64,000 bases of DNA from Halicephalobus mephisto. Taxonomy: Eukaryota > Nematoda > Chromadorea > Rhabditida > Panagrolaimidae. Below the pieces are notes generated by a model. That model did not search any database and was not told the DNA's origin. It was given only the letters and a program-made list of their open reading frames with translations. Position 1 is the stretch's first letter. Each line of letters begins with the position of its first letter. A program made the position numbers and the translations under genes. The stretch covers positions 62,001 to 126,000 of the forward strand of contig SWDT01000223.1 in assembly GCA_009193035.1 (NCBI GenBank), read 5' to 3'. Below are positions 44,570-55,900 of the stretch, in pieces.

Positions 44570-45540
44570 TTGGTCATTTTCAGAAACGAAAAAAAATCGA
44601 TTTTAATATTTTTAAATTAATTTATATTTTTGATATTTTCAGAAACGAAAAAAATTTATTTTAATATTTTTAAAATTATTTTTGATTTTTTATATTTTTT
44701 AAAAACGAAAAAAAAATTGATTTTTAATATTTTTTAAATTAATTTTTATTTTTGGTATTTTTTACAAACAAAAAAATCGATTTTAATATGTTTAAAATTA
44801 ATTTTCGATTTTTGATATTTTTTAAAAACGAAAAAAATCGATTTTAATATTTTTTGAATTATTTTTTATTTTTAGCATTTTTATTTTACCTAAAAATTTT
44901 TAAAATTTCAAAATTATTCAACCATGGATGAAACTTTTTGAAACCAGATTTCGAGAATTTTAAATTTTTTAAGACTCCATTCTGGAGGGTTTTTTAAAAT
45001 TTCCGTTTTTTAAATTATTTTTGAATTTATAATTACTGTGATAATTTTTTAATTTTCGTTGATATTTATTTTTAAGAATATTTTTAAAATTTTTTTGAAT
45101 TAAAATATTTTAAAAATTGTTTTTTTTTAATTTTCGGTTTTTGATTTACTTTTTTAAAATTAAATTCATTTTTAAAAAATTAAAATTTTCATTCTAAAAT
45201 CCACTTTTAAATTTTCTTTGGTTTTCGAAACGAAAATATTTAGTAATTTATAATTTTAAATTTTCGGTTTAGGATAGCTTTTTTAAAAAATTAATTTTAT
45301 TTTTAAATTAAAAATATTCAAAATTATTATTCCCAAATTTTCGTTTTAAAACATTTTTTCTTAAATTATCAATATTTTCGTTTTAAGAATAAAATTAATT
45401 TTATTTCTAAATTTTCGTTTTAAAACATCTTTTTTAAAGATTAATTTTATTTTTAAATTAAAAATATTCAAAATTTTATTTCTAAATTTTCGTTTTAAGA
45501 CATCTTTTTTGAATATTTTTGTTTTTTAAAACGAAAGTAT
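44570..45540. repeat. AT-rich tandem repeats
   Basis: 44.57-44.88 kb repeats a ~62-bp unit (AAACGAAAAAAATCGATTTT, then TTTTTGATATTTT). 45.2-45.54 kb repeats AAATTTTCGTTTTAAAACATC with T-rich spacers. Confidence 0.65.
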
Positions 45541-45844
45541 TATAATGTGTGGTTTGAACTTTATTGCCAGAATGCGTAATCATCCGGATTTTTCCGGTGA
45601 AACAAGTTTTTTATTTATACTATTTCTTGGACAGAATACCTCAACCGGATGAATCAATTTTTCATCATTGTTAGTTTCAGAAGCGAGGGTGGCATTTTCG
45701 TTTTATTTGTCTTCGTTCCGAATGCCAGATTGGTGTTCTTTTTGGTTCTATGATGGTTGTTCCTTAGTCACATTTCGTAAAATTTAAATATTTTAAAAAA
45801 GATTTTTTCGGTAGTTAAATCGGTTTAATAATTTTAGTTTATTA

Positions 45845-46440
45845 AAAAACTGCTTTGTGTGATGAAAGTTGACGGTCAAAATTGGACTTGTCGTGCTGAG
45901 AAAACATTTGTGGATTTTTTGTTTTAAAAACATTGTTATTTAAATTGATAATTCCAACTTGTCTGGACTTTTCGAATGACAACATGACCCGAAAGTTGTG
46001 TCCCAACGTGGGAAATCTAATTTTCGATTTCGAACTTTAAGTTTAACATCGAAGTTAAACTTAAACTTTTATTTTTAATTTTGATGCCTAATTTTGATGT
46101 TTAACTTTGATCTCGAATTTTGATTATCACCTTTGATACTCAACTTTGATGCTTAACTTTGACTTTGATTTTTAATTTTGACTATCACCTTTGACGCTCA
46201 ACTTTGACCTTAAATTTAAACTTTTATTTTTAATTTTGATACCCAACTTTGATGTTCAACTTTGACTTTAATGTTTAACTTTGATCTCGAACCTTGACTA
46301 TCATCTTTGACATTCAACCTCGACCGTAAACTTAAACTTTTATTTTTAATTTTGATGCTCAACTTTGATTTCGAACTTTGCTCTTAGACTTGAATTTAAC
46401 GATCAACTTTGATTTCGAACTTCGAATTTGAACTTTGATT
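45845..46440. repeat. Duplicated block plus AACTTTGAT minisatellite, copy 1
   Basis: Starts CTGCTTTGTGTGATGAAAGT and runs into a long array of AACTTTGAT / AATTTTGATG words. The first ~400 bp recur at 48940-49350. Confidence 0.75.
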
Positions 46441-47509
46441 ATGCGAAAAACTGGCTGAAAAAGAAAAATTTTGAAACTAGTGCGAATCGAAAGGGACAAA
46501 TGCCCCCAGGGAGCGACCATCGTACGGTCTTTTTTCTGCTTGTTCGTGCTCTAGATTTACGTTATCCCCAGAATTCGTCCACGTCCTGTTTTAATCCTCT
46601 TTACGACCAATTTTTCAAATTACTATCTTCACGAAGAAACTCGTAAACTATCACGATCTTTTTAGAACCTTCTAATTGATAATCAGACAATTATAGAAAT
46701 TAAAAATTGACGTTTTTAGAAACTTCTTTTTAGTACGAATTTTGAAAATTTTATAAATTTTGCAATTTTATAAAATTTTCAGAAATTTCAAATTTTCGAT
46801 GGATTTTGAAATTTAGAAAATTCCGAAAATTTTTATTAAATTTTTGAAAATTCTAGAATCATCTAAATTTTAAAAATCTATGAAATTACAAAAATTTCGA
46901 ATAAGATTTTTGAAATTTTCAGAATCTCCCACTGACTTCTGAAAACTCCTATGATCGTAGAAGATTTTAGAAGTTTTTATTAACTTTTTGAAAATTCTAG
47001 ATTTATTTAAATTTCTTAGAATTTTTCACTATATTCTGAAAAATACGAAATTTTACAATATTCTTCAACTTGTTGGAACTTTCAGAAACTCCCAAAGCCT
47101 TCTGGTGACTTCTGGAAACTTTGAAAATTTTGAAAACTGAAAACTTTGAAAACTTTGAAAACTTTGAAAGTTTTGAAAATTTTGAAAACTGAAAACTTTA
47201 ATTAACAAAACGGCCAAAGTGGTGATTCTTCATAGACCACATTCTAGTCATTTTTCAAAAGTGGATTGATTCAAACTTGCAAAATCCCATCAAGCCAGCA
47301 GATGCAATTTTCATCCCGATCGCAAATCCCAGGAGCGACGTACGAGAGAATAAAAATAATTTGAAAGATGTTTGGAGATCCATAAATCCACACATCTTGC
47401 AATTGCCTTTTTCGTTTATGAGTTTGTCCGATTTTTCTTGATTTTGATCGCTGTTGGCTTTTCTGCCTCTCCGGGGGACATCAAGGATCCCGGTAATCCA
47501 GTCTGATAA

Positions 47510-47745
47510 ATTCCAAAAATTATAAAATTGAGTATTTTATAATTTCAAAAAATTACAAAATTAGATATTTTATAATTCCAAAAAATTATAAAATTGAATA
47601 TTTTATGATTCCAAAAATTATAAAATTAGATATTTTATAATTCTAAAAATTATAAAATTCGGTATTTTATAATTCTAAAAATTATAAAATTGAGTATTTT
47701 ATAATTCCAAAAAATTATAAAATAGAGTATTTTATAATTCCAAAA
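47510..47745. repeat. ~33-bp palindromic AT tandem repeat
   Basis: About seven units of AAATTATAAAATTGAGTATT and TTATAATTCCAAA. Each unit is largely self-complementary. Confidence 0.75.
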
Positions 47746-48359
47746 TTTTTTTGGATTTTTTTAATCATTTTCGAATTTATTTTAAATCAGAAATAATTTT
47801 ACTCTTTTCGATTTTTTTTTCATTTTTAAGAATCTGGAATTTTGAGGAAGATTTTTCAGAATTCTGAAATTTTCTAAATTCTATTTTGAAATTTCGAACT
47901 TTTCAGAATTTTCTGAAACATCATTGAATTTTTTAAAATTTCAAAATTTATTGAATTTTTAAAAATTTTGAAATTTATTGAATTTTCTAAAATTTTGAAA
48001 TTATCTTCAGCAACTTAAAAATCGAAATTTTTATTTTTAATTTTCACAAAAGTACGGTATTTTTGATAAATAATTTTTTTGTTCAAAAAACCGAAAATTG
48101 TTTTTTATTTTTTTTGATTTTTTCCAAAAAATATAGTCCAAACTTGTTTCGATTTTGCTGTTGGTCAAAATCGAAAAAAGTGGAACATTAATCGAATATC
48201 GTTTGGCTGACCGGATCCATTTCATGCCTTGCTGCAGATGGCGCAAAAAACCGAAAAAATACAACCTAAGTAGCTTCAAAAAGAAATTTTTGATTTTTTT
48301 AATATGTTTAAAATTTAGAATTAATTTTTTTAATATTTTTAAAATTCAAAGTTAGTTTT

Positions 48360-48810
48360 CAAAATTTTGGATTCTGAAAGTTGATTTTAGACTCAGAATC
48401 TTTGAATCAGATTACTGTATTATAAGTACTTTTTTTTAGTTTTAAGTTAGAAATTAGAATATAAATATTTAAGATATAAATATTTTTGACACGAATATTA
48501 TTCAATTTAGAATCCTGGATTCTGAAGATTAACCTTTGATTTTGATTTTAGACTTAGAATTTCAGAATCAGATTACTGTATTATAAATACTTTTTTTTAG
48601 TTTTAAGTTAGAAATTAGAATATAAATATTTAAGATAGAAATATTTTTGACATAAATATTATTCAATTTAGAAGTCAATCTTCAAAATTTTGGATTCTGA
48701 AAGTTGATTTTAGATCCTGAATTTCTAAATCAGATTACTGTATTATAAATACTTTTTTTTAGTTTTAAGTTAGAAATTAGAATATAAATATTTAGAACAG
48801 AAACGTTCCA
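48360..48810. repeat. ~175-bp tandem repeat, three copies
   Basis: Units share TTTTGGATTCTGAA, CAGATTACTGTATTATAA, TTTTTTTTAGTTTTAAGTTA and AGAAATTAGAATATAAATAT. Confidence 0.75.
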
Positions 48811-48939
48811 TGACCTGAATTTGATGTATTAATTTCAATTAATTTAGATAAAATAATTTTTTGAAACAGGAAAATTTTTGTTGTCTTACTCCGAAAAGTC
48901 CAATTTTAATCTCGAGCGTTGACTGCCCACTTTAGTAAA

Positions 48940-49350
48940 ACAGTGCTTTGTGTGATGAAAGTTGACGGTCAAAATTGGACTTTTCGTGCTGAGAAAACAT
49001 TTGTGGATTTTTTTTTTTAAAACATTGTTATTTAAATTGATAATTCCAACTTGTCTGGACTTTTCGAATAACAACATGACCCGAAAGTTGCGTCCCGATG
49101 TGGGAAATCTAATTTTCGATTTCGAACTTTAAGTTTAACATCGAAGTTAAACTTAAACTTTTATTTTTAATTTTGATGCCCAACTTTGATATTTAACTTT
49201 GATTTTAAACTTAAAATTTTAATTTTGATGCCCAACTTTAATGTTCAACTTTGACTTTGATGTTTAATTTTGATCTCGAACCTTGATTATCACGTTTGAT
49301 ACTCAACTTCGACCGTAAACTTTTATTTTTAATTTTAATGCCCAACTTCC
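48940..49350. repeat. Duplicated block, copy 2
   Basis: Near-identical to 45845-46250, same orientation, 3.1 kb to the right, including GACGGTCAAAATTGGACTT and CGACATGTGGG-like words and the start of the AACTTTGAT array. Confidence 0.75.
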
Positions 49351-49981
49351 ATAAAACAAATTTCTGATTTTTTTACTTTTTTATTTTCAATTTAAATCAA
49401 AATCAATGAATATAACTTTATTCCTTAAATTATCCGTTGTCTCTCTGTTTTGTTTCTTTTCAAGACCTGATTTTTTTAAATGATCCTAGCATGAATATTT
49501 TTATTTTTTTTTGTCCCATCTTGTGATCCCTTATATCACTTTTCTCATGATTCAGAATCCGTTTCAAAAATTAAATATGAATCTTAATTTTTAAATTTTC
49601 GCATTTCATTCATTTTTTAAAATGACCATGACATTTCGAAATTTATATTTTCATTCTTGATTAAAATTATTTTTCGCGATTTTTTCATCCATCATTCAAA
49701 AAAAAAAAATTAATCAAATTTTAAAAAATCGAAAATCGACGTTGAAAAATTTTTATTTTTTGGTCCGTCCAAGATCGTTATCTTTTTTATTTTTTTTTTT
49801 ATGAAATTTATAAAATTAATTTTATCGTGAAAGATTTTTATTAAAAAAATATTAATAAAATTAATTTTTTTTATTTTAGTTATTTTGTAAAAAGTAAATT
49901 TAATTTTTTTTATTTTAGTTATTTTGTAAAAAGTAAATTTAATTTTTACTGTAGCCGGGCCCTGGCCTCGGATTCGCAAAA

Positions 49982-52900
49982 ATGGCTTCACAGTACGCAA
50001 TCACAGGCCAATTCCACTCGAGACAACAGAGCATCACTAGCGTCGGTGGAGGTCTTCTGGCGATGAGTTCATCGACCTCAGGCATGCCGGGTCTTGTCGG
50101 GACAGAAAGCCCCCTTCCTTCCATTGCCGGAAGCGAATTAAACGACACAACTATAAATTTACAAATATTCGTTCCAGAACTCCAAATTCAGGTCAGTTTT
50201 GTTTAAAAATTTAAATAATAATGTTTACCGTTCCGGTGAAATCTTTGTTTTGACATTGCGCTTACTTTATTTGACTTTCTGAAATATGAATAGTAAACAA
50301 TCCATCGGGCAGATCTTACAAGGACCCAACCGACTCAAAACTCGGGGATCAATAAAATTCGACCTTTGTGAGAAATTTGGCAAGGTCTTTTTCGAAATGA
50401 ATTCTCAATATGAAAATCTTCAAAGATCACGGAATTTTTAAATAAAAATGAAATTTAATACAAAAAGTGAATTAAAACAAAGGAAATTCCTGCAGCGAAA
50501 ATTATTGACTACAGTATATTTAAGTCATTTTTAAAGAAAATTAAAATTTAATAAAAAAGCAAGTTAAAATAAAAATGAACTTTTACCACGAAAATTACGA
50601 ATTACAGTATATTTAAGTCATTTTCGAAAAAAATTAAAATTCGATAAAAAAGCAAATTAAAATAAAAATAAACTTTTACCACGGAAATTATGAATTACAG
50701 TATATTTAAGTCATTTTTGAAGTAAATTAAAATAAAAATAAATTTTTACCACAAAAATCATGAACTACAGTATATTTAAGTTATTTTTGAAAAAAATTGA
50801 AATTTAATAAAAAAGCAAATTAAAATAAAAATAAACTCCTGCAGCGAAAATCCTCGATGACCATAAGATTTGCTTGTTTTTGAATGCGAACGGAATTTTA
50901 AATAAAAAACAAAAATGAAATGAGTTCCTGCAGCGAAAATTCACGACGATCATAAAAATTTTTTATTCTTATGTAAGAATTGAATTTTACGAATAATAAG
51001 GGAAAAATTAAATCAATTTTTATGACGGAAATTTTTGAAAATTACAAACTTTCACAATCACTAAAAAGTAAAAATTTAGATTTAAAAATTTTTCAAAAAT
51101 CAATTTTCAAAATCAAAATTTTTTTATTTTCTAATTTTATATTTTTTTTAAAACTTTATATTTTTAATTTTTTTAAATCTTTTATTTTATATATTTTTAA
51201 AAATTTTAAATTTTTTTTATTTTTTGTTTTTTTTAAATTTTAAATTTTTTGTTTTTTTTAAATTTTAAATTTTTTTAAATTTTTTAAATTAAAGTGGAAT
51301 TTTATATTTAAAAACTTTCGATATGGAAATTCCTGATGATCATAGACCATGATTGTTCCTGCATCTGACTAGAATTAGGATCAAAAAGGATCAAAACGAA
51401 ATTAATTCCGATAGCGAAGATTCCTGATTACTGTAGACCTCAATTGTCTTTAAATCTGTCCAGAATTTGGATAAAAAACAAAATCGAAAAAAATTAATTC
51501 TCGAAATAAAAATTTTCGATAATTTTAAACTTTTTCGTTTTTAAAATAAAATATAAAAAAAATTAAAAAATCTAATTTTTGACACAAAAAATTCCAATTA
51601 CCGTAATCTTCGATTGTTCCTAAATTAAGTTGAAATTTATCCAAAAATAAAATTTAAAAAAAAATCGATTTTTTGAAACAAAAATTTTTAAAATTATAAA
51701 ATTTATTTTTATTTAAAATTGGAAAAAAAATAAAAATTTAACTTTTAACACGAAAAATTCCAACTACCGTAATCTTCGATTGTTCCTAAATTAAGTTGAA
51801 ATTTATTCTAAAATAAAATTTAAAAGAAAATCGATTTTTTGAAACAAAAATTTTTAAAATTATAAATTTTATTTTTATTTAAAATTGGAAAAAAAATAAA
51901 AAAATTCAACTTTTAACGCGAAAAATTCCAATTACCGTAACCTTGAACTGTCCCTAAATTAAGTCAAGTTTTGTCCAAAAATAGAATTTAAAAGGAGATC
52001 GATTTTCGAGACGAAAGTTCCTAAAACTATAAAGTTTACTTTTACTTAAACTTGAGTGGAATTTTGCGCAACGATATTTTCGGATCGCTAAACCTAAAAA
52101 ATCAAAAATATCAAATTTCACTTAATTTAATGATTTTATTTTTTTTAATAATTTCACTTAATTTAATGATTTTATTTTTTTGAATAATTTCATTTTTTAA
52201 ATAATTTTTTTTAAATAATTTTATTTTTCGAATAATTTTTTTTAAATAATTTTATTTTTCGAATTATTTCATTTAATTTAATGATTTTATTTATTTTAAA
52301 TAATTTTATTTTTTTTTTTAAATAATTTTATTTTTAAAAATAATTTCACTTAATTTAATGATTTTATTTTTTTAAATAATTTTATTTTTTGAATATTTTC
52401 ACTTGAGACAATTGTATTTGAAAAAAAAATTTGATGATCGAGTGCCAAAATTCTGATAGAATTTGTTTGAAATGGTAATTTTATTTCCTGTATTAAATGA
52501 TCCATGAAAAATGAAATTCAAAAAACTTTTGAATTTTTGATTTACAAAAAAATTTTCTTTAATCTTTCAAAAAAGTCCGATTTACTTTGTGTTTTTCCTT
52601 CCAGAAACCGATTTGAGTCGCTTGTTCTCCGATAAATTCCTCAGGATTCGATTTCGATCAGTCAAAACTGCTTTTTGAAAAAGTTTCTGATTTTTGCGCA
52701 ACAAGTGGATCCAAGAAATCAAATTTTTCGAAGAAAACCGCTTCTAGCCCTCCGGCTGTTTGTGTTTCTGCTTTGTTATTTTTCGACTTCGAGGTACCCC
52801 TTGGTCTTTGTTTTTAATTTTTGACAGTTTTTCATTGTGAAAATTTTTCGATAATGAAATCCGTTTGATTTTAATTAAGAAAAACAAGTTTGACCATTTT

Positions 52901-55900
52901 CAGGATTAAAAATAAAATTTAATTTTACTCGTTTCTTAATGTATTTGATTAATTCGAAAATTTCAGAAGTGCTTGACGATTCCTCTCGACGACAGCATCT
53001 GGGACGTTAAAAGGAAACTTTTTGCTTCATTGCCTCAGGTCAGTTCCCCACTTGACAGGTCAAGTAGGATCTTCGAAGTTTTAAGCTGCACAAAAACGTA
53101 ACTTTTGGGATAATAAAAAATCGAAATCGTCACTATTTTTTAATTTTCGTCACAAATTCCAAATATTCATAAAAATATTACATTTTATAATTATTATTGA
53201 ACCAAGAGTTACGATTTTTGTGAATTGGAGCTGTTTTTGGATAGTGACTAGAAAGCCCTAGTTTGGGTTGGAAATGGACACTATCCAAAATTTTTATTCA
53301 TAAAAACGTAACTTTTGGGATAATAAAAAATCGAAATCGTCACTATTTTTTAATTTTCGTCACAAATTCTAAATATTATGAAAATATTACATTTTATAAT
53401 TACTATTGAACCAAGAGTTACGATTTTTGTGAATTGGAGCTGTTTTTGGATAGTGACTAGAAAGCCCTAGTTTGGGTTGGAAATGGACACTATCCAAAAT
53501 TTTTATTCATAAAAACGTAACTTTTGGGATAATAAAAAATCGAAATCGTCACTATTTTTTAATTTTCGTCACAAATTCCAAATATTCATAAAAATATTAC
53601 ATTTTATAATTACTATTGAACCAAGAGTTACGATTTTTGTGAATTGGAACTGTTTTTGGATAGTGACTAGAAAATTCTAGTTTGGGTTGAAAATGGACAC
53701 TATTCAAAATCTTTACACCCAAAAAATATATCTTTTGGCCCAGTAACAAATGTAAATAGCAACTATTATTTTTTGATTTTTGTCACAAATTTTAAATATT
53801 CATAAAAATATTACATTTTATAATTATTGAACCAAAAGTTACGATTTTTGTGTTTGTAAGATAGCTGTCCCTCCAGCGGCATCTGATTCTTTTTTTCCTT
53901 TTTTTTTATTGTTTTTGAAATTTTTAAAAATCAATTTTTTTTATTTAATTAAAATATTTTAATTTAAAAAAAAATAAAAATGAAGTAAATTATATATTTC
54001 GAAATAGAAAAAGCAGATGTCACATAGGCGATTTATGGACTGTACGGTGGACATTGCCAGCGGCATTTGATTTTTCTTATTTTTGAAATTTTTTATTTAA
54101 TTAAAATATTTAAAAAAAAATAAAAATGAAGTAAATTATATATTTCGAAATAGAAAAAGCAGATATCGTACAATCAAATTTTTGACAGTTTCCTCACGAA
54201 CATTTTTGTTAAAATTTATCCGATCCAAAAATTTTCAATGAAATTCGGATTTTGTACAGATCTCTCCCTCGGGATAAACGTGTCAATTGAGAAGGATTCG
54301 GATGATTGACACTCTACCGGTAGCTTCGAATTTCGCTTTTTCTCAAAGAACTATCGAGTAACCATCCTTTTTAATTTATAGTTTACTTTATTTCGATTTT
54401 GTGGAAGCTCTTAGAATTTTACGATTTCGTGAAATATATTTTTGTTTTTTTTTGAAATCTCGGATTTCTACAAGATTTACAAAATTATACATTTTTAATT
54501 TTTTAATTTTTTAATTTTCAAAATTGAATTTTTTTAATTTTCGAATTTCTTGAAGATTTTAAAAATTTTGTTTTTTAAGATTTTTAGAATTTGATTAAAG
54601 TTTTTAAAAATTTGTAATTTTATAGTAATTTTTTAAATCTTCTAAAATATCTTTAAAAAATTCTAAAATCAGAAATTTTAAAGAATTTTTTTAATTTTAC
54701 AGTAATTTCTAAAATTTTAAAAAATATTTTTAAAAATTCTAAAATTTTCTAAAATCAGAAATTTTTAAAAATTTTTCTAATTTTACAGTAATTTCTAAAA
54801 TATCTTTAAAAATTTCCAAATTCCCCAAAATTTATTTTCATTTTTAAAATTTTCCAAAATCGAAAATTCTAAATTTCTAAAAACATTCAAAAATTCGTGT
54901 CGAGACAATTTTATAAATTTTTAACTTTTATATTTCCTTTATTTTTTTAGATTTTTGATCCTTAAAAATCTGCAAAAAAAATTTAAACGAATTTTCCGAC
55001 TTTTGGGTCAAATAAATTTGATGAAAATGAAGGCCAATTTCCCGAAAAAAATTTTAATTTTATTTTTACAAAAAAATTAAAAAAGTTTGTTTTTGTGAAA
55101 AAATTTTTTAATTTTATTTTTATAAAAAATTTTTTTAAAAATTTATTTTTATTTAAAAAAATTTAAAAAAGTTTGTTTTTGTGAAAAAATTTTTTAAATT
55201 TTATTTTTATAAAAAAATTTATTTTTATTTAAAAAATTTAAAAAAGTTTGTTTTTTTGAAAAATTAAAAATTTAGTGATTTTGAAATTGTCGAAAATTAT
55301 GGATAAAATGTAATTTGAGGATTTTAGGCACTTCCGCAATCATTTAATTTCGGACTTTTTTTGCCGCCCTGTGGCTCGAGAGCTGGCAAGTTCCTCCTCG
55401 AGGACAGACCCATCAGGGACTACCCCTTCCACGACTGTGTACCTTATCTCGAGGTGAGTTTTAATATTTAATCAACTATGAAAATTCTGTCAAATTTTAG
55501 AATCTAATTCAGAATTCTAAAATTTTCGAACATTTTATAAAAACTGAATTTTTCTAGAATCTTCTGAGATACTTTTCTAAGACTTTTTAGAATACTAAAA
55601 AAGCTTCTAGAATGTTCAAAAACTTCTGAAATTTTTCCAGAATTTTCTGAGATACTTTTCTAAGACTTTTTAGAATGCGAAAAAACTAGAATCTTATAAA
55701 AACTGAATTTCTCTAGAATCTTCTAAGATACTTTTTTGAAAGCTTCTAGAATGTTCAAAAACTTTTGAAATTCTTCTAAACTTCTATAGAAGCTTCTGAA
55801 GTTCTCTAGAATTCTAAAATGCTTTTCTGAAATCTTCCAGAATTCTAAAAAAGCTTCTGAAATTCTTCTAAAATGTCGTCGAAGCTTCTGAGATTCGTGA

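Larger units (their letters stand above)
32551..49954. other. 17.4-kb gene-poor, repeat-dense region upstream of Shank
   Basis: No gene is supported here. Most of it is AT-rich tandem DNA (the larger arrays have their own entries). Short GC-richer islands stand out at about 34.28-34.45, 35.12-35.30, 35.89-36.09, 36.49-36.86, 38.28-38.52, 41.44-41.60, 44.21-44.53, 45.55-45.77, 46.48-46.64 and 47.22-47.50 kb. They could be regulatory DNA or 5' non-coding exons of Shank, since its first visible exon has an acceptor-like site before the ATG. Confidence 0.5.

Noticed and set aside
4100..48870. CTGTTTCA words as 21U-RNA (piRNA) promoters
   Set aside because: I found only about seven on both strands, some inside MITEs, close to chance expectation and without a clear downstream T at fixed spacing.
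50980..51243. 87-codon Phe/Lys-rich ORF in Shank intron 1
   Set aside because: Pure AT-rich low-complexity sequence; no start context or conservation signal.
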